Shown here piece by piece: positions 1-10,985 of a DNA stretch of 64,000 nt (the stretch's first letter is position 1; every line of letters starts with the position of its first letter). The translations under genes and the position numbers were made by a program. The notes beneath the pieces were generated by a model, which saw only the letters and a list, made by a program, of their open reading frames with translations, made no database searches and was not told where the DNA came from. Location: the NCBI GenBank assembly GCA_963920705.1, contig CAWUCO010000167.1:1266001-1330000 (forward strand), written 5' to 3'. The stretch comes from Odiellus spinosus (Eukaryota; Arthropoda; Arachnida; Opiliones; Phalangiidae).

Positions 1-110
1 TCCGAAATTAAATTTATTTCCACTGATTTGATCGGATTTTAGGACAAAAATATGTGGAGTCAATTAAACGCATCTTAAATATGTTTTTTTAACTTGTGCG
101 CGTCGGTGCA

Positions 111-440
111 GGGTTGGCATAGTTTTTTCAGAATCAAATTCCCTGACTTTTGCAGGTTTTTGCCTGACCTTTTCCACCGATTTTTCCGTGACCGTTTCAG
201 CTAATACTACACAATTTTTAACCTTTTATTTTTTTCTAATACTTAAAAATAAATATTTTCAATAACATGGTAATCCTGGCTTCTTGAAAAATCTTTAAAT
301 TCCCTAACTGTTTAAAACATCTTAAAATTCCCTCAAATTTCCCCCAACTCCACGAAATCCAATAACAATTTTAAATGTCCCTTAAATATAATTTATCATT
401 TATTTCCCCGAGATTTTCCGGTAGAAACCCTGGTATATTC
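111..440 (+). repeat. Dispersed repeat, copy 1 of 2
   Basis: This stretch shares its layout with 29,243-29,545. Both begin with a 'ggt(t/a)g(g/c)ca' start followed by 'tttttcag' and 'aaattccctgac', continue through 'gtttcagctaatac', and include 'cttcttgaaaaatctttaaatt'. They are diverged copies of one interspersed family. No coding capacity is visible. The family resembles short non-autonomous elements that begin near a 'GGGTTGGC' motif, but I could not find clean ends or a target duplication, so the class is left open. Confidence 0.6.
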
Positions 441-834
441 AGTAGGGAATCATTACCTCCCAACCAATTAGAATAAAGATGACCCGAGTGACCTTTATTA
501 GCAAAAATACTGGGTTTTGGTAAAGACCAGACGCGAAAATAAAATTCTTACAAGTTATTTAATTTGTTACGCTTTGGTCGCCATTCTGGCGCGCCCCGTG
601 TTCGTCAGCACGGGTGAATCCCAAATTAATTGGGGGTGCACTATGAATCGCGGCATCTGGAAAGTCAAGGGTGTTTATTATTATATTATTTTTCTTTTTC
701 AAAGAACCTTTTCAAGGTTTTCGAAATAATTTCCTTGACCACCAATTTTAATCTCTATATCACGAATTTATCGTTACGAACTCGAGCTCTTGGCAATTAA
801 CACTTTTTATTCTACATGTCTACCAACATATTTT
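441..834. other. No recognisable feature
   Basis: AT-rich sequence. A 70-codon open frame at 517-729 has no recognisable motif and no family resemblance, and I treat it as chance. Nothing else is supported here. Confidence 0.5.
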
Positions 835-1315
835 ATTTCTCCGACCATTTGGGCCCATTTTCAAATTATCGACTCTTCCACGACCTTTTGGGTCAATTTG
901 AAAATTTCCCGACTTTTCCCTGACCATTTGGAGTTAATTTTCAAATTCCTCGACTCTTCCCTGAACTTGTGGGCCAATTTTCCAATTCCCCGACTTTTCC
1001 CTGACCTTTCGGGTCAATTTTCAAATTCCCCTAATTTACTCTGACCTTTTGGGTCGATTTCCAAATTCTCTGATATTTGCCCGACCTCTTTATAGTCACT
1101 TCCAATTCCCCGACTCTTCCCTGATCTTTCGGGTCAATTTCCAAATTCTCCGACTCTTCCCTGATATTTTTGGGCCCATTTTCAAATTCTCAGACGTTTT
1201 CCCGACCTTTGGGAGTCAATTTCAAAATTCTTTTGACTTTCTCCTGAAATTTTGGGTCAATTTCCAATTTTCTGACCTTTCGAAGTCAATTTCTAAATTT
1301 TTTCGCTGTTTTTGA
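835..1315 (+). repeat. ~40-bp imperfect tandem array, about 12 units
   Basis: The phrases 'gggtcaattt', 'gggcccatttt' and 'gggccaattt' recur near 850, 890, 930, 971, 1010, 1051, 1130, 1173, 1212, 1253 and 1290, giving a period of about 40 bp. Each unit also carries 'ttcccgactcttccctgacc'. The same phrasing occurs once at about 29,480-29,530 in the second copy of the dispersed repeat, so this array probably grew from the 3' part of that repeat. Open frames across it (790-1044, 1049-1315) are by-products of repetition. Confidence 0.85.
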
Positions 1316-2285
1316 TGTCGCTTAGAATTCGCACCTTTTTGATTTTGTAGCTTAGACCGTTTTCTTTAAGAATTTAGCCACGATTCAATCCTAGCCTTTA
1401 ATTTGTCCCTTAGTTAAATCTTTAGGGACTTTTTTCAATTTGTGATTGGAAAAAGGTTCCTAAATCCTTAATCTTAACTTAAAATCATTCCTACTTGCAC
1501 GTTAATCACCTTACAGACCTTTAACTTGTTTAATTTTATACGCTATTTCAAAACAACTTTTAACTTTAAATTTATTTTACTAAAATTTAATCGGCTTTTT
1601 CACTACGCCTTTAAAATGTGATATTTCACTACCTCTTTAGTTTCAAGACGATTTTAAACTCATTCTTTAACTATCGCTGGTTTTACTAAAACAAGTAAAT
1701 ATCCGAATCAGTTGCAGAAAGTTAAAATTGACCCAAAAGGTCAGGGGAAGTATACTACAATTTATTAACAAGTTACAATTTATTAAATATCAGTCGTGGA
1801 GGTAAAAATAAATAATTGCGGATCAAATTTCCCGCGTTTTCTCGCGTATGTTCAGATTGATCCCTTGGAGGGGAGGGGGTCTTGACTCTTATCTAGCGAC
1901 CGAGGCTGTAGCGTATTTTGAATTGTATCTAGCTCATTTTTCGTATAGCTGTGGAATAGTATCGGCCTTCGGTACATTTTATTAAATAAATCAATCTTTC
2001 TTAATCATTCTAAATCCAAATATTCCATCTTATAGGTCTTTAAGATGAAATCCGCGGTTTTAAATCGAAAACTAGATTTCGATTGTTGTGGAATAGAGGC
2101 TCGGTTTTAATTAGTAGTCATCTTTATGTGGGATGGAAAGTGGGGTCTGATTTATTGTCAGTTCCGTAAGAGTCAAATACTCTTGTCCATTCGTGTCCGT
2201 TTCAATTTACTAACCGTTTTAGGCTACAATTGCTGTAATTATCACTAATTTAAAACGAGGAACAATCGAACCGGTGGTCCCCTAA
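1316..2285. other. Non-coding, with one unit of the 134-bp repeat
   Basis: Positions about 1,395-1,520 match a single unit of the 134-bp array found at 8,623-9,625 ('ggttcctaaatccttaatct', 'cacgttaatcaccttacaga'). About 1,540-1,580 carries a short dispersed phrase, 'tacgctatttcaaaac', also seen near 10,100 and 24,361. No gene or RNA is recognisable in the rest. Confidence 0.6.
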
Positions 2286-2461
2286 CTTCAACGCTCCCCT
2301 TCGTTCCCACCCCAACCACCTACCTCCATAGCCTTGACCTCATCCTACCTAAAATTGACGGCCCATCCTATTCTGACACTGCTCACCCCCAATGTGCCAG
2401 TGGTCTTCTCACTAATTCTCATTGTCTGAGCCATTCCACCAAGTTCCCAGAACTCTAAAAT

Positions 2462-5400
2462 TTGGTGAAACATTACGCCACGCTTTTTGCCGCATTAATT
2501 GAAACATGGTGGACTGTCGAATATTCATCTTGTGAATTTTTCATTCAAGACTACACTATTTACCGTTGTGATCGTGAGAACATTGTTGGTGGTGGTGTGG
2601 CACTTTACGTAACTGACACATACCCCTCGCGTCAGCTCTATCCACTCGATTACGGTTTTAGCCCCTCTTGGACTGACTCTATTGGTTTGGACACACTAAC
2701 TGTCCTTGTTACTCTTAGAAACTCTATAATCATTATAGGTCTAATTTATCGCTCCCCGTCCTACGACAACCATACTCAACTAACCGACTACCTATGTGCC
2801 TTAACTAATTACTGTGATACCAACAATATACTACTGTTACTGTTGGGGGACTTTAACTACCCCAAAATTGATTGGTTAGAATACTCCTACCGTGCAGGAG
2901 CTTGTCCTCAAACTTGGAGCTTTGTAGACACTGTAACGTGAGTTAATCTTTCTCAATTCATTTCTTTTCCTACCCGAAGTGGAGGATTAAATACTGTTGA
3001 TAATACTCTGGATCTAATATTGAGCACTGACCCAAATTTAGTATTCAACCTCTCCCCACTGCCACCTCTCGGGTCTAGCGACCATTGCACTGTACTTTTC
3101 TCTGTCAAACTCCCTAACTCACATACTTCCCTTAGACCACTTCGTAATTTCTTCAAGGGTGATTATACCGCGTTTGCTTTGTTTCTTGAAGTAGTATCTT
3201 GGGATCGGAACCGGACAATTGGGCGCCGGACATTTGGGCGCCGCCACTTGGGCGCCGGACATTTGGACGCCTGGACATTTGGACGCCGAGCCATTTGGGC
3301 GCCGGGACATTTGGACGCCGTGCCATTTGGGCGCCGGGACATTTGGACGCCATGCCATTTGGGCGCCGGGACATTTAGACGCCGTGCCATTTGGGCGCCG
3401 GGACATTTAGACGCCGTGCCATTTGGGCGCCGGGACATTTAGACGCCGAGCCATTTGGGCGCTGGGACATTTGAGCGCCTGGACATTTAGGCGCCGGGAC
3501 ATTTTAGGTTAGGCTAAGCAAAGATTATAACCACTGAGCAGGTTTTTCTTTCGAATGGGGTTCGGCCCAATGTCTCCCAATAATGTTTACCTCACTGACT
3601 GAACTTTAGTTGAGTCAGTGAGGTTAAGTTTGGTAAGATTACTTTTTCGTCAGGGATTTAATATTTTGGTTTCGAACTTGTTAATAAACCATTTTGCCTG
3701 AAACGCAATTGGTTTAAATTAGATTAAACCGGTTCAAACCGCTTTTCTTGTAACCTTCTAGGTAAGGTTAGGTTAGATAATTACACAAACTAGCCCGTTC
3801 ATCCAACTAGATAATATTTTCGGCTAGCCCGTTCGTCTTGTAATATTTTAGGTTAGGTTAGGTTAGGTTGGAAATAAATTCATTAGTTCCTAAATGTTGC
3901 GGCGCCCGAATGTCGCGGCGCCCGAATGTCACGGCGCCCAAATGTCCTTACAAACTTGGCGCCCAAAATGGCCAGCGCCTAATTTGCCGGCGCCTAATAG
4001 CCGGCGCCTGAATGTCGCGCGCCGCTTGGGATATCTTGTTCCAGATTACTTGCCCTGACACCATGTGGTATCTTTTTCAGTCAGTTATAAATTTAGGTAT
4101 TACTGCTTTCGAACCGTATCGCAACCAAACTAAATTTAATTTTACCAATCACCGTACTGAACGCTCTCGTACTATGAAATGTCGAGCCTGGCGTAAACTA
4201 TCAGGTTCTAAAAAGCGCCATGCTTCACAACGTACCATTTCCACAAAACTAGATGGTTATCGGCAGGCTCGAAATGCCCATACTAAACATATACGCAACT
4301 TAAAACGCAACGCGGAAAGCAACCTAGTCACACAAATATCATCTAATCGCAAGTCGTTCTATGCCCGCATTAACAAGTTTCGTCAATGCCGTTTCCTTTT
4401 ACTTCAACTTCGTAAGGCAGACAACATTTTTACCATCTCCCCTCTAGAAAGTGCTTCAGTGTTAAACAGTTATTTCGCTACTACGGTAGCAGACCCTTCT
4501 GCGCGACCTTCCAAGACTTACAACTTTTGATTTGCCCCCCCCCCCCACACTTTTTTCTCAAAATTTTAGAGTCCCTCCCAGTCTATAAATCTCCGGGTCC
4601 AGATGGTATCCACCCCATTTTACTTCGTAACTTATCCAATAATTTACACATTCCCCTCCTCCGAGTCTTGTCTGCTTCCTTTGCTTCTGGTATCTTGCCG
4701 AAACCTTGGAAAGAGGCAAATATAACCCCTATACACAAAAAAGGGACCAAGTCTGAGGCATCTAACTATCGACCCATTAGTTCCTTAAACCTAGAACCTA
4801 AAATAAGTAAACCCTAGTGCACAATCAACTATTTAACTACCTTAATAATAATTTTTTCAACCCAGCACAACACGGATTTCTTCACAAACTTTCTTGCGTG
4901 ACCAATCTCTTAGTGGCAAATAACTATTGGACTAAATGTATTGACGAGGGCTATAGTGTAGATGTAATATATCTTGACCTAGGTAAAGCATTCGACACCA
5001 TCCCTCACGACAAACTTCTACTAGCGCTATCTGAAGCGGGGATGTCTGGTACAGCACTTCTTTGGCCACAAAACTATCTTGCGGACCGAAAGCAGAGGGT
5101 GGTGCTCAAGGGCCAATATTCGGATTGGGCCACTGTGGAGCAGGGAGTACCTCAAGGCTCTGTACTTGGCCCCCTCTTATTCAACATCTTTATTAACTAC
5201 CTCCCCGCTGTTGTTCTGTTCGCTCTAGTTTTGCTTTTTGCTGATGACACCAAGATCTTGCGTATCTTAGATTGTAGTCAACTTCAGGCCGATCTTAACT
5301 CTATTGAGACTTGGACAACTGATAATGGTCTTCGATTCAACCTAACCAAATGCGTTGTCCTACACTTAGGTCATTCCAACCCCCGTCACAGTTACACTTT

Positions 5401-6120
5401 ATGCAACAACCCACTTAAAACAACCTGATCGGTACCTGATCTTGGAGTTTCAGTAGAGCCCAACCTCAAGTTCACTGCCCATACTTATAAGGCCTGTAAG
5501 CGCGTGAATTCCCTCTCAGGTCTTATTCGCCGCAATATCAACAACCGCCCACCCAAACTTGTCCAAACACTTTACAACGCCTTCGCACTCCCACTCCTTG
5601 ATTACGCATCCCCAATCTGGACCCCCTACTATTGGCAGTATTACTTCTCCTCAAAAGGCTCAAACAATAGAAAAACTACCCTCTTTCTCAAGGCTCAAAA
5701 CCCTAAATATAGGCCCTGTAACTACACGACACAAAATCAACAACCTCTGGTTACTACATGATTTTTTACAACCGCCTAGCCCTAGACATGGATACTTATT
5801 CAATTCCCCCAGTTCTTCCACAAGAGGGCATTCTAAGAAACTTCTAAAGCCCAGTGCAAAAACATCAATTCGTCAACATCATTTTACCCACTGATTGGAA
5901 TTTTCTGCCCGAATCCATTATCGCCCTTGATGACAAGGTTAAATTCAGAAAAGCCCTTTCCACCCATTTCAACCCTTCCTTAAGAGAATTAGGGTGCTTT
6001 GGTCGCTTCACTCTTTTTATTATGATATATTCCTGCTTCCCTGGCACCTTCGTATTACAATTTCTATATTGTCAGTGCTCTTGTTCCAATCAGTTAGGTA
6101 ACATGTTTTCTTTTTTAACC
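2462..6120 (+). pseudogene. LINE-A endonuclease/reverse transcriptase, broken
   Basis: In living elements this protein nicks DNA with an APE-type endonuclease and copies the element RNA by target-primed reverse transcription. The endonuclease spans 2,462-3,205 and 4,033 onward, with GDFNYPKIDW near 2,850 and the SSDH catalytic-histidine motif near 3,080. The RT is visible as SPGPDGIHP, NYRPISSLN (4,527-4,817), YLDLGKAFDTIPHD, VPQGSVLGPLLFNIF and an intact FADD catalytic box (about 4,970-5,260). The C-terminal LGVSVEPNLKF and LLDYASPIW segments follow at 5,440-5,625. Damage includes an in-frame TGA at 2,939, the MITE insertion, a frameshift at the poly-C run near 4,536-4,546, another near 4,815 and a stop at 5,426. 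It is not functional. The assignment to a CR1-like clade is by motif style and is tentative. Confidence 0.85.
3206..4024. mobile_element. GC-rich foldback/hAT-like MITE inserted in LINE-A
   Basis: The insert is flanked by the exact 8-bp repeat 'cttgggat' at 3,198-3,205 and 4,025-4,032. Removing 827 bp joins the LINE reading frame in phase. The ends are imperfect inverted repeats of 24 bp with 17 matches, both ending in 'ggcgccgg'. The left half (3,215-3,505) is an array of a roughly 24-bp 'ggacatttgggcgccg' motif. The right end (3,895-4,024) carries the same motif in the opposite orientation. The middle holds 'ttaggttaggttaggttagg' at about 3,850. There is no coding capacity; open frames over the array are artefacts. 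An 8-bp duplication is typical of hAT elements, but the superfamily is inferred. Confidence 0.85.
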
Positions 6121-6299
6121 TAGAAAGCTACATTCTCAATTATTAATATGGATACTCACTTAGTAAAGTAGATATTAAATTATTATGCTAAATACATTTC
6201 TTTGTACTATAACCCCTTTTTATTGTTCTAAACCCCTTTTTTAGCTAAACCAAAAGTGTAGCTGTGTAGTGTTGGAAATGACGAAATTCGCGAAAATCA

Positions 6300-6890
6300 A
6301 GCATTCGCGTAGAAGAAAATAAATAATATTAGATATAAAGCCGCGTTCACAAGATAAATTAATAAAGATTACATATAAAGGCTCGTTCACACGGGTTAAT
6401 AATTATAAAATTAATAACACACGGGGTTATAAGTTGAAAATATAAAATGATTAGATGTAAAGGCGCGTTGACACGGGTTAATAATTTGAAAATAAATAAT
6501 ATTAGACATAAAGCCGCGTTCACAAGATAAATTAATAAAGATTAGATATAAAGGCGCGTTCACACTGGTTAATAATTTGAAAATAAATAATATTAGATAT
6601 AAAGCCGCGTTCACAAGATAAATTAATAAATATTAGATATAAAGCCGCATTCACACTGGTTTATCAGTTGAAAATAATTAAAGATTAGATATAAAGGTGC
6701 GTTCACACGGGTCTATAAGTTGAAAATAAATAAATATTAGATATAAAGCCGCGTTCACATGATAAATTAATAAAGATTAGATATAAAGGCGCGTTCACAC
6801 GGGTTTATAAGTTGAAAATAAATAAATATTAGATATAAAGGCGCGTTCATTAGATAAATTAATAATGATTAGATATAAAAATGAAAAGTG
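6300..6890 (+). repeat. ~60-bp tandem array in the LINE-A 3' part
   Basis: Units alternate two related phrases, 'gattagatataaaggcgcgt' followed by 'tcacacgggtttataagttg', and 'attagatataaagccgcgtt' followed by 'cacaagataaattaataa'. About ten half-units are readable. The 'gcgcgttcacacggg' core is strongly conserved while the AT-rich linkers vary. It runs directly into the 16-bp array. Confidence 0.85.
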
Positions 6891-7190
6891 GAAAAATGAA
6901 AAAGAGGAAAAATGAAAAAGTGGAAAAATGAAAAAGTGGAAAAATGAAAAAGTGGAAAAATGAAAAAGTGGAAAAATGAAAAAGTGGAAAAATGAAAAAG
7001 TGGAAAAATGAAAAAGTGGAAAAATGAAAAAGTGGAAAAATGAAAAAGTGGAAAAATGAAAAAGTGGAAAAATGAAAAAGTGGAAAAATGAAAAAGTGGA
7101 AAAATGAAAAAGTGGAAAAATGAAAAAGTGGAAAAATGAAAAAGTGGAAAAATGAAAAAGTGGAAAAAAGAAAAGTGGAAAAATGAAGTG
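6880..7190 (+). repeat. 16-bp minisatellite, about 19 copies
   Basis: The unit 'aaaatgaaaaagtgga' repeats almost perfectly from about 6,880 to 7,185. Three units make 48 bp, so both long minus-strand open frames here show a 16-residue period of F/S/H/L and are artefacts. The left edge grades out of the preceding 60-bp array ('atataaaaatgaaaagtgga'). Confidence 0.95.
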
Positions 7191-7355
7191 TCATTGGTTT
7201 CAAGTGTCATTGGTGAAGCTTTTCTTATGGGCTTGACCATCTTGTATTGTTGTAAAACCCCTTTTTATAATATTTTTTTTAATTTTGTACAATCCTATAA
7301 GCCGATGAGGCTTTTTTGGTATAAACCCTAACCTAAATAAATAAATAAATAAATA

Positions 7356-8622
7356 TCGATCTTCTGAACGAATACCATTGTGACTAATTCCACTCCACTA
7401 CAAAGTGTTTGTACTCTACTTTGTGTTTTATTGTCGTCTGTTACAGGTTCGTTTTACGGCGCTATTTTCGACGTTTTAGGGAGTTTATTAATCTTAAAGT
7501 ACCGTTTTAATTAGTTTTATCGTTGAAGTTTAATAACTTACTCTGTAGAAGATGATTTGCGATCAATTTTGAATTTAATAGTTAATCGTAACGTCTTATT
7601 AATTGTGATTAGAGGATACAGTTATGGTCAACCAATATATATGGGTATACTTAACGAGTTACTAGCTAACTAATGTAAAAATCTTTCAAGGCTTGCGAAT
7701 AAAACTGAAAGAAGAAGAAACAGCCTCTAGTATTTGGTGGCAACAAAAAGCTAAGATCAAACGGCGCTGTTTCCCGACGTTATCGACGAAAGATGACCAA
7801 CAACCCGGTGATGTTAACTATTCATCAAAGTAAGTTTTTCGCTACGTGGTATCATCGTATTCTTATCATTGATAATAATTCTATCCTTATTATTTAATTT
7901 CCGTATGGACGATGGCTTTTCGGTGGATGATGATTAGTGCTGTTGGATTATCAGTTTGTCTGGTTAATTATTTGGAAATTGAGGAGAAGGAAGCCATTGA
8001 TTTCGTCAATTTGTTCTTCGTGAACTATCGCGGTAAGACACCCTTTTTATATACATTTTTACGATAGGAAGGGATGGCAATGTCTCCTACATAGATAAAA
8101 TAAGTAACGCAAGAGATTGGAAAGTTCAATGGAGCAAAGTGACTCCAGCGCGATCGCGGCGATCCTGGTGGCTGGAGCCGAACACTAGTGACGCGTTAAG
8201 ATCGTATTTGCCTTGTCGCGAATTTCCCGGCTTCGTCCAAAAAAATGTTTTCTATTAAATATTACTTGAGAGGAGGATATTAAATCGGCTTAAAATTAGT
8301 AAAACAAGTTGGGAAACCAAAATATAACCTCCCCGACCCCGCCGTTAAGGTAACATAATCTAACCTAACCCTACTTAAAATAAAAGATGAAAAGAAATGT
8401 AGAGTATTGGAAGAGTAGAAGAAACAGCCTGAATTTCAATCACACTTCTCTACTTCCCATCTAGGTTACGGAGTATAAGTATTTTCCCTTAACCTCAAGG
8501 ATTCAGAGAATGCAAAAGAGTGTCCTGCGTTACCCATAACTATATGCGGCAGGTCGTAGACCACTTAATATACACACCAAATGAAATGTCCTACGTTACC
8601 CATAATTATATGCGGCAGGGCG
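7356..8622. other. Non-repetitive stretch with possible exon fragments
   Basis: Apart from the candidate exon at 7,912-8,032, a donor-like 'aaag/gtaagt'-type junction lies near 7,828 after an open stretch with a more balanced base composition than its surroundings (7,735-7,830). No family is recognisable. Two copies of a short phrase ('atatgcggcagg', with 'gtcctgcgttacccataa' or 'gtcctacgttacccataa') at 8,521-8,625 precede the 134-bp array. Confidence 0.35.
7912..8032 (+). CDS. Candidate first exon encoding a secretion signal
   Basis: An ATG at 7,912 opens a frame whose first 20 residues look like a signal peptide: a basic residue at position 4, then a hydrophobic core at about residues 5-18 (WMMISAVGLSVCLV). 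It is followed by an acidic stretch (LEIEEKEAIDF). At 8,033 the frame meets 'gtaaga', a good splice donor, in phase 1. Unspliced, the frame ends after 52 codons. I do not recognise the protein, found no second exon and see no obvious upstream promoter, so this could be chance. It differs from the surrounding open frames in having both a plausible leader and a donor site. Confidence 0.25.
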
Positions 8623-9625
8623 TAGATGGTTTCTAAATCCTTAATCTTAACTTAGAATCATTCCTACTTGCGCGTTAATAAACTTACAGACCTCTAGGTA
8701 GTTTAATTTGTGCCTTAGTTAATTCTTTTAGGCTTTTTTTTCAATTTGGGAGTGGAAGATGGTTCCTAAATTCTTAAGCTTAACTTAGAATCATTCCTAC
8801 TGGCGCGTTAATCAACTTACAGACCTCTAGGTAGTTTAATTTGTGCCTTAGTTAATTATTTTAGGTTTTTTTTTCAATTTGGGAGTGGAAGATGGTTCCA
8901 AAATTCTTAAGCTTAACTTAGAATCATTCCTACTTGCACGTTTATCACATTACAGACCTCTAATTAGTTTAATTTGTGCCTTAGTTAATTCTTTTAGGGA
9001 CGTTTTTCAATTTGGGAAGGGAAGATGGTTCCTAAATCCTTTATCTGAACTTAGAATCATTCCTACTTGCATGTCAATCACCGTACAGACCTCTAATTAG
9101 TTTAATTTGTGCCTTAGTTAATTCTTTTAGGGACGTTTTTTTCAATTTGGGAGTGGAGGATGGTTCCTAAATCCTTTATTTTAACTTAGAATCACTTTTA
9201 AATGCGCGTTAATCACCTTACAGACCTCTAATTAGTTTAACTTTTGACTTAGTTAATTCTTTTAGGGCCTTTTTTCAATTTGGGAGTGGAAGCTGGTTCC
9301 TAAATCCTTATTCTTAACTTAGAATTTTTCCGACTTGCACGTTAATCACCTTAGAGACCTCTTATTAGTTTAATTTGCGCCTTAGTTAATTCTTTTAGGG
9401 ACTTTTTTCAATTTGGGAGTGTAAGATGGTTCCTAAATCATTTATCTTAACTTAGAATCATTCCTACTTGCACGTTAATCACCTTACAGACCTCTAATTA
9501 GTTTGATTTGTGCCTTAGTTAATTCTTTTAGGGCCTTTTTTCAATTTGAGAATGGAAGATGGTTCCTAAATCCTTAATCTTAACTTAGAATTATTCCTAC
9601 TTGCACGTTAATCATCTTACAGACC
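8623..9625 (+). repeat. 134-bp tandem repeat, about 7.5 units
   Basis: The phrase 'ggttcctaaatccttaatct' or close variants recurs near 8,625, 8,761, 8,893, 9,027, 9,162, 9,294, 9,428 and 9,561, at a spacing of 132-136 bp. Each unit continues through 'agaatcattcctacttgc', 'acagacctctaattagttta' and 'ttcaatttgggagtggaaga'. Units are 85-95% alike by eye. A lone relative lies at about 1,395-1,520. Confidence 0.95.
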
Positions 9626-10191
9626 TTGACACTCCCTTTTAAATTTGCAGGAGGAGTCTGAACAGCCGTAGTCATTGTTGATGTCGTCCAAGGAGTTTGG
9701 CCCGGGTTAATTGATAATCTAGCTTGGTTTAAAACCAAGCGCTACGTTTAATTACTCTTGATTTTAATTCTAAGACATTCGTCGATCTTCGTCAAACGTG
9801 GAACCAAAACATCAAACCCGTTCCCGTTTTGATTCAAATTGATCGACGTGTTTCACGATCTATTTTCTCGTGACGCGTACATTCGGATTCAAGAAGTTCT
9901 TGAACTGGTGAGTGTCGTTTCATTTTAAAATTTTAAACAACTTTGATTGTTACGGATATTTCTAAAAACTCTCCTAACAATTAACTGAAAAGATTAAAAG
10001 CAACCAATTTGGATCCTAGCTAAGCCGAGTTTATAAACTGGAAAGAATTAAGACCAGCATACTCAATTTAGATCCTAGTTAAGACCAATTTCAAAACAAT
10101 TATACGCTATTTCAAAATCAACTTTTATATTAAAGTTTTACAAAATTTAGTTTTGATCTAGGTATTTCTTTAGGACGTAAGGATTTGTTTT
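9626..10191. other. Spacer with a 19-bp hairpin and a possible 5' UTR exon
   Basis: At about 9,721-9,739 'gcttggtttaaaaccaagc' is a perfect inverted repeat. From 9,780 to 9,908 the base composition is more balanced, and it ends in 'cttgaactg/gtgagt', a strong donor-like sequence, so it could be a non-coding first exon. No ATG frame of note is present. The short dispersed phrase 'tacgctatttcaaaatcaac' lies near 10,103. Confidence 0.3.
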
Positions 10192-10985
10192 AAAATAACG
10201 GGCTAAGGATTTATCTTGTTTTCTGGTTGAAAACTTGTCCCTTGCCCTTTAACTTGTTTTAAAATGAAGACCTCGGGATTTATCTTGTTTTCAAGTTGAA
10301 AAACGTGTCCCTTGCCCTTTAACTTGTTTTAAAATAAAGGCCTAAGGATTTATCTTGTTTACAAGTTGTAAAACTTGTCCCTTGCCCTATAACTTGTTTT
10401 AAAATAAAGGCCTCGGGATTTATCTTGTTTTCAAGTTGAAAAACTTGTCCCTCTTGCCTTTTAACTCGTTTTAAAATAAAGGCCTCGGGGTTATCTTGTT
10501 TTCAAGGTGAAAAACTTGTCCCTTGCCGTTTTACTTGTTTTATAATAAAGGCCTAAGGATTTTCCTTGTTTTCAAGTTGAAAAATTTGTAGCTTGCCCTT
10601 TAACTTGTTTTAAATTAAAGGCCTAAGGATTTGTCTTGTTTTCAAGTTGTAAAACTCGTCCCTCTTTCCCTTTAACTTGTTTTAAAATAAAGGCCGCGGG
10701 GTTTATCTAGTTTTCAAGTTGAAAAACTTGTCCCTTGCCCTTTAACTGGTTTTAAAATATGGCCTAGGGTTTGTTCTTGTTTTCAAGTTGTAAAACTTGT
10801 CCCTCTTGCCCTTTAACTTGTTTTAAAATAAAGGCCCCGGGGTTTATCTTGTTTCAAGTAGAAAAACTTGTCCCTTGCCCTTTAACTTCTTTTCAAGTAA
10901 AGGCCTAAGGATTTGTCTTGTTTTGAAGTTGTAAAACTTGTCCCTTTGCTCTTTAACTTGTTTTAAAATAAAGGCCCAAGGAAAC
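10192..10985 (+). repeat. ~70-bp tandem repeat, about 11 units
   Basis: The phrase 'cttgtcccttgccctttaac' recurs at roughly 70-bp steps (10,236, 10,306, 10,376 and onward), each time followed by 'ttgttttaaaataaaggcct' and 'aaggatttatcttgttttca'. Some units carry a small insertion ('cctcttgcc'). There is no coding content. Confidence 0.95.

Larger units (their letters stand above)
2286..7355 (+). mobile_element. LINE-A: CR1/Jockey-like non-LTR retrotransposon, 5'-truncated and nested
   Basis: The order is endonuclease, reverse transcriptase, C-terminal domain, 3'UTR and an A-rich tandem tail (AAAT repeats at 7,333-7,355), as in CR1-group LINEs. No ORF1 is visible upstream of the endonuclease, so the copy is probably 5'-truncated. 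A foldback/hAT-like MITE interrupts it at 3,206-4,024. A second block, about 6,241-7,247, lies between two similar stretches ('taaacccctttttt' and 'taaaacccctttttat') and carries two minisatellites, so it may be a later insertion in the 3'UTR. The terminal segment 7,255-7,355 ('gccgatgaggcttttttggt') looks like the authentic 3' end. Confidence 0.8.

Noticed and set aside
3119..3442. Arg/Pro/His-rich frames on both strands
   Set aside because: They are translations of the 'catttgggcgccgg' array inside the MITE.
6859..7240. Phe/His/Ser-rich minus-strand frames of 114-123 codons
   Set aside because: They are 16-bp repeat artefacts with a 16-residue period.
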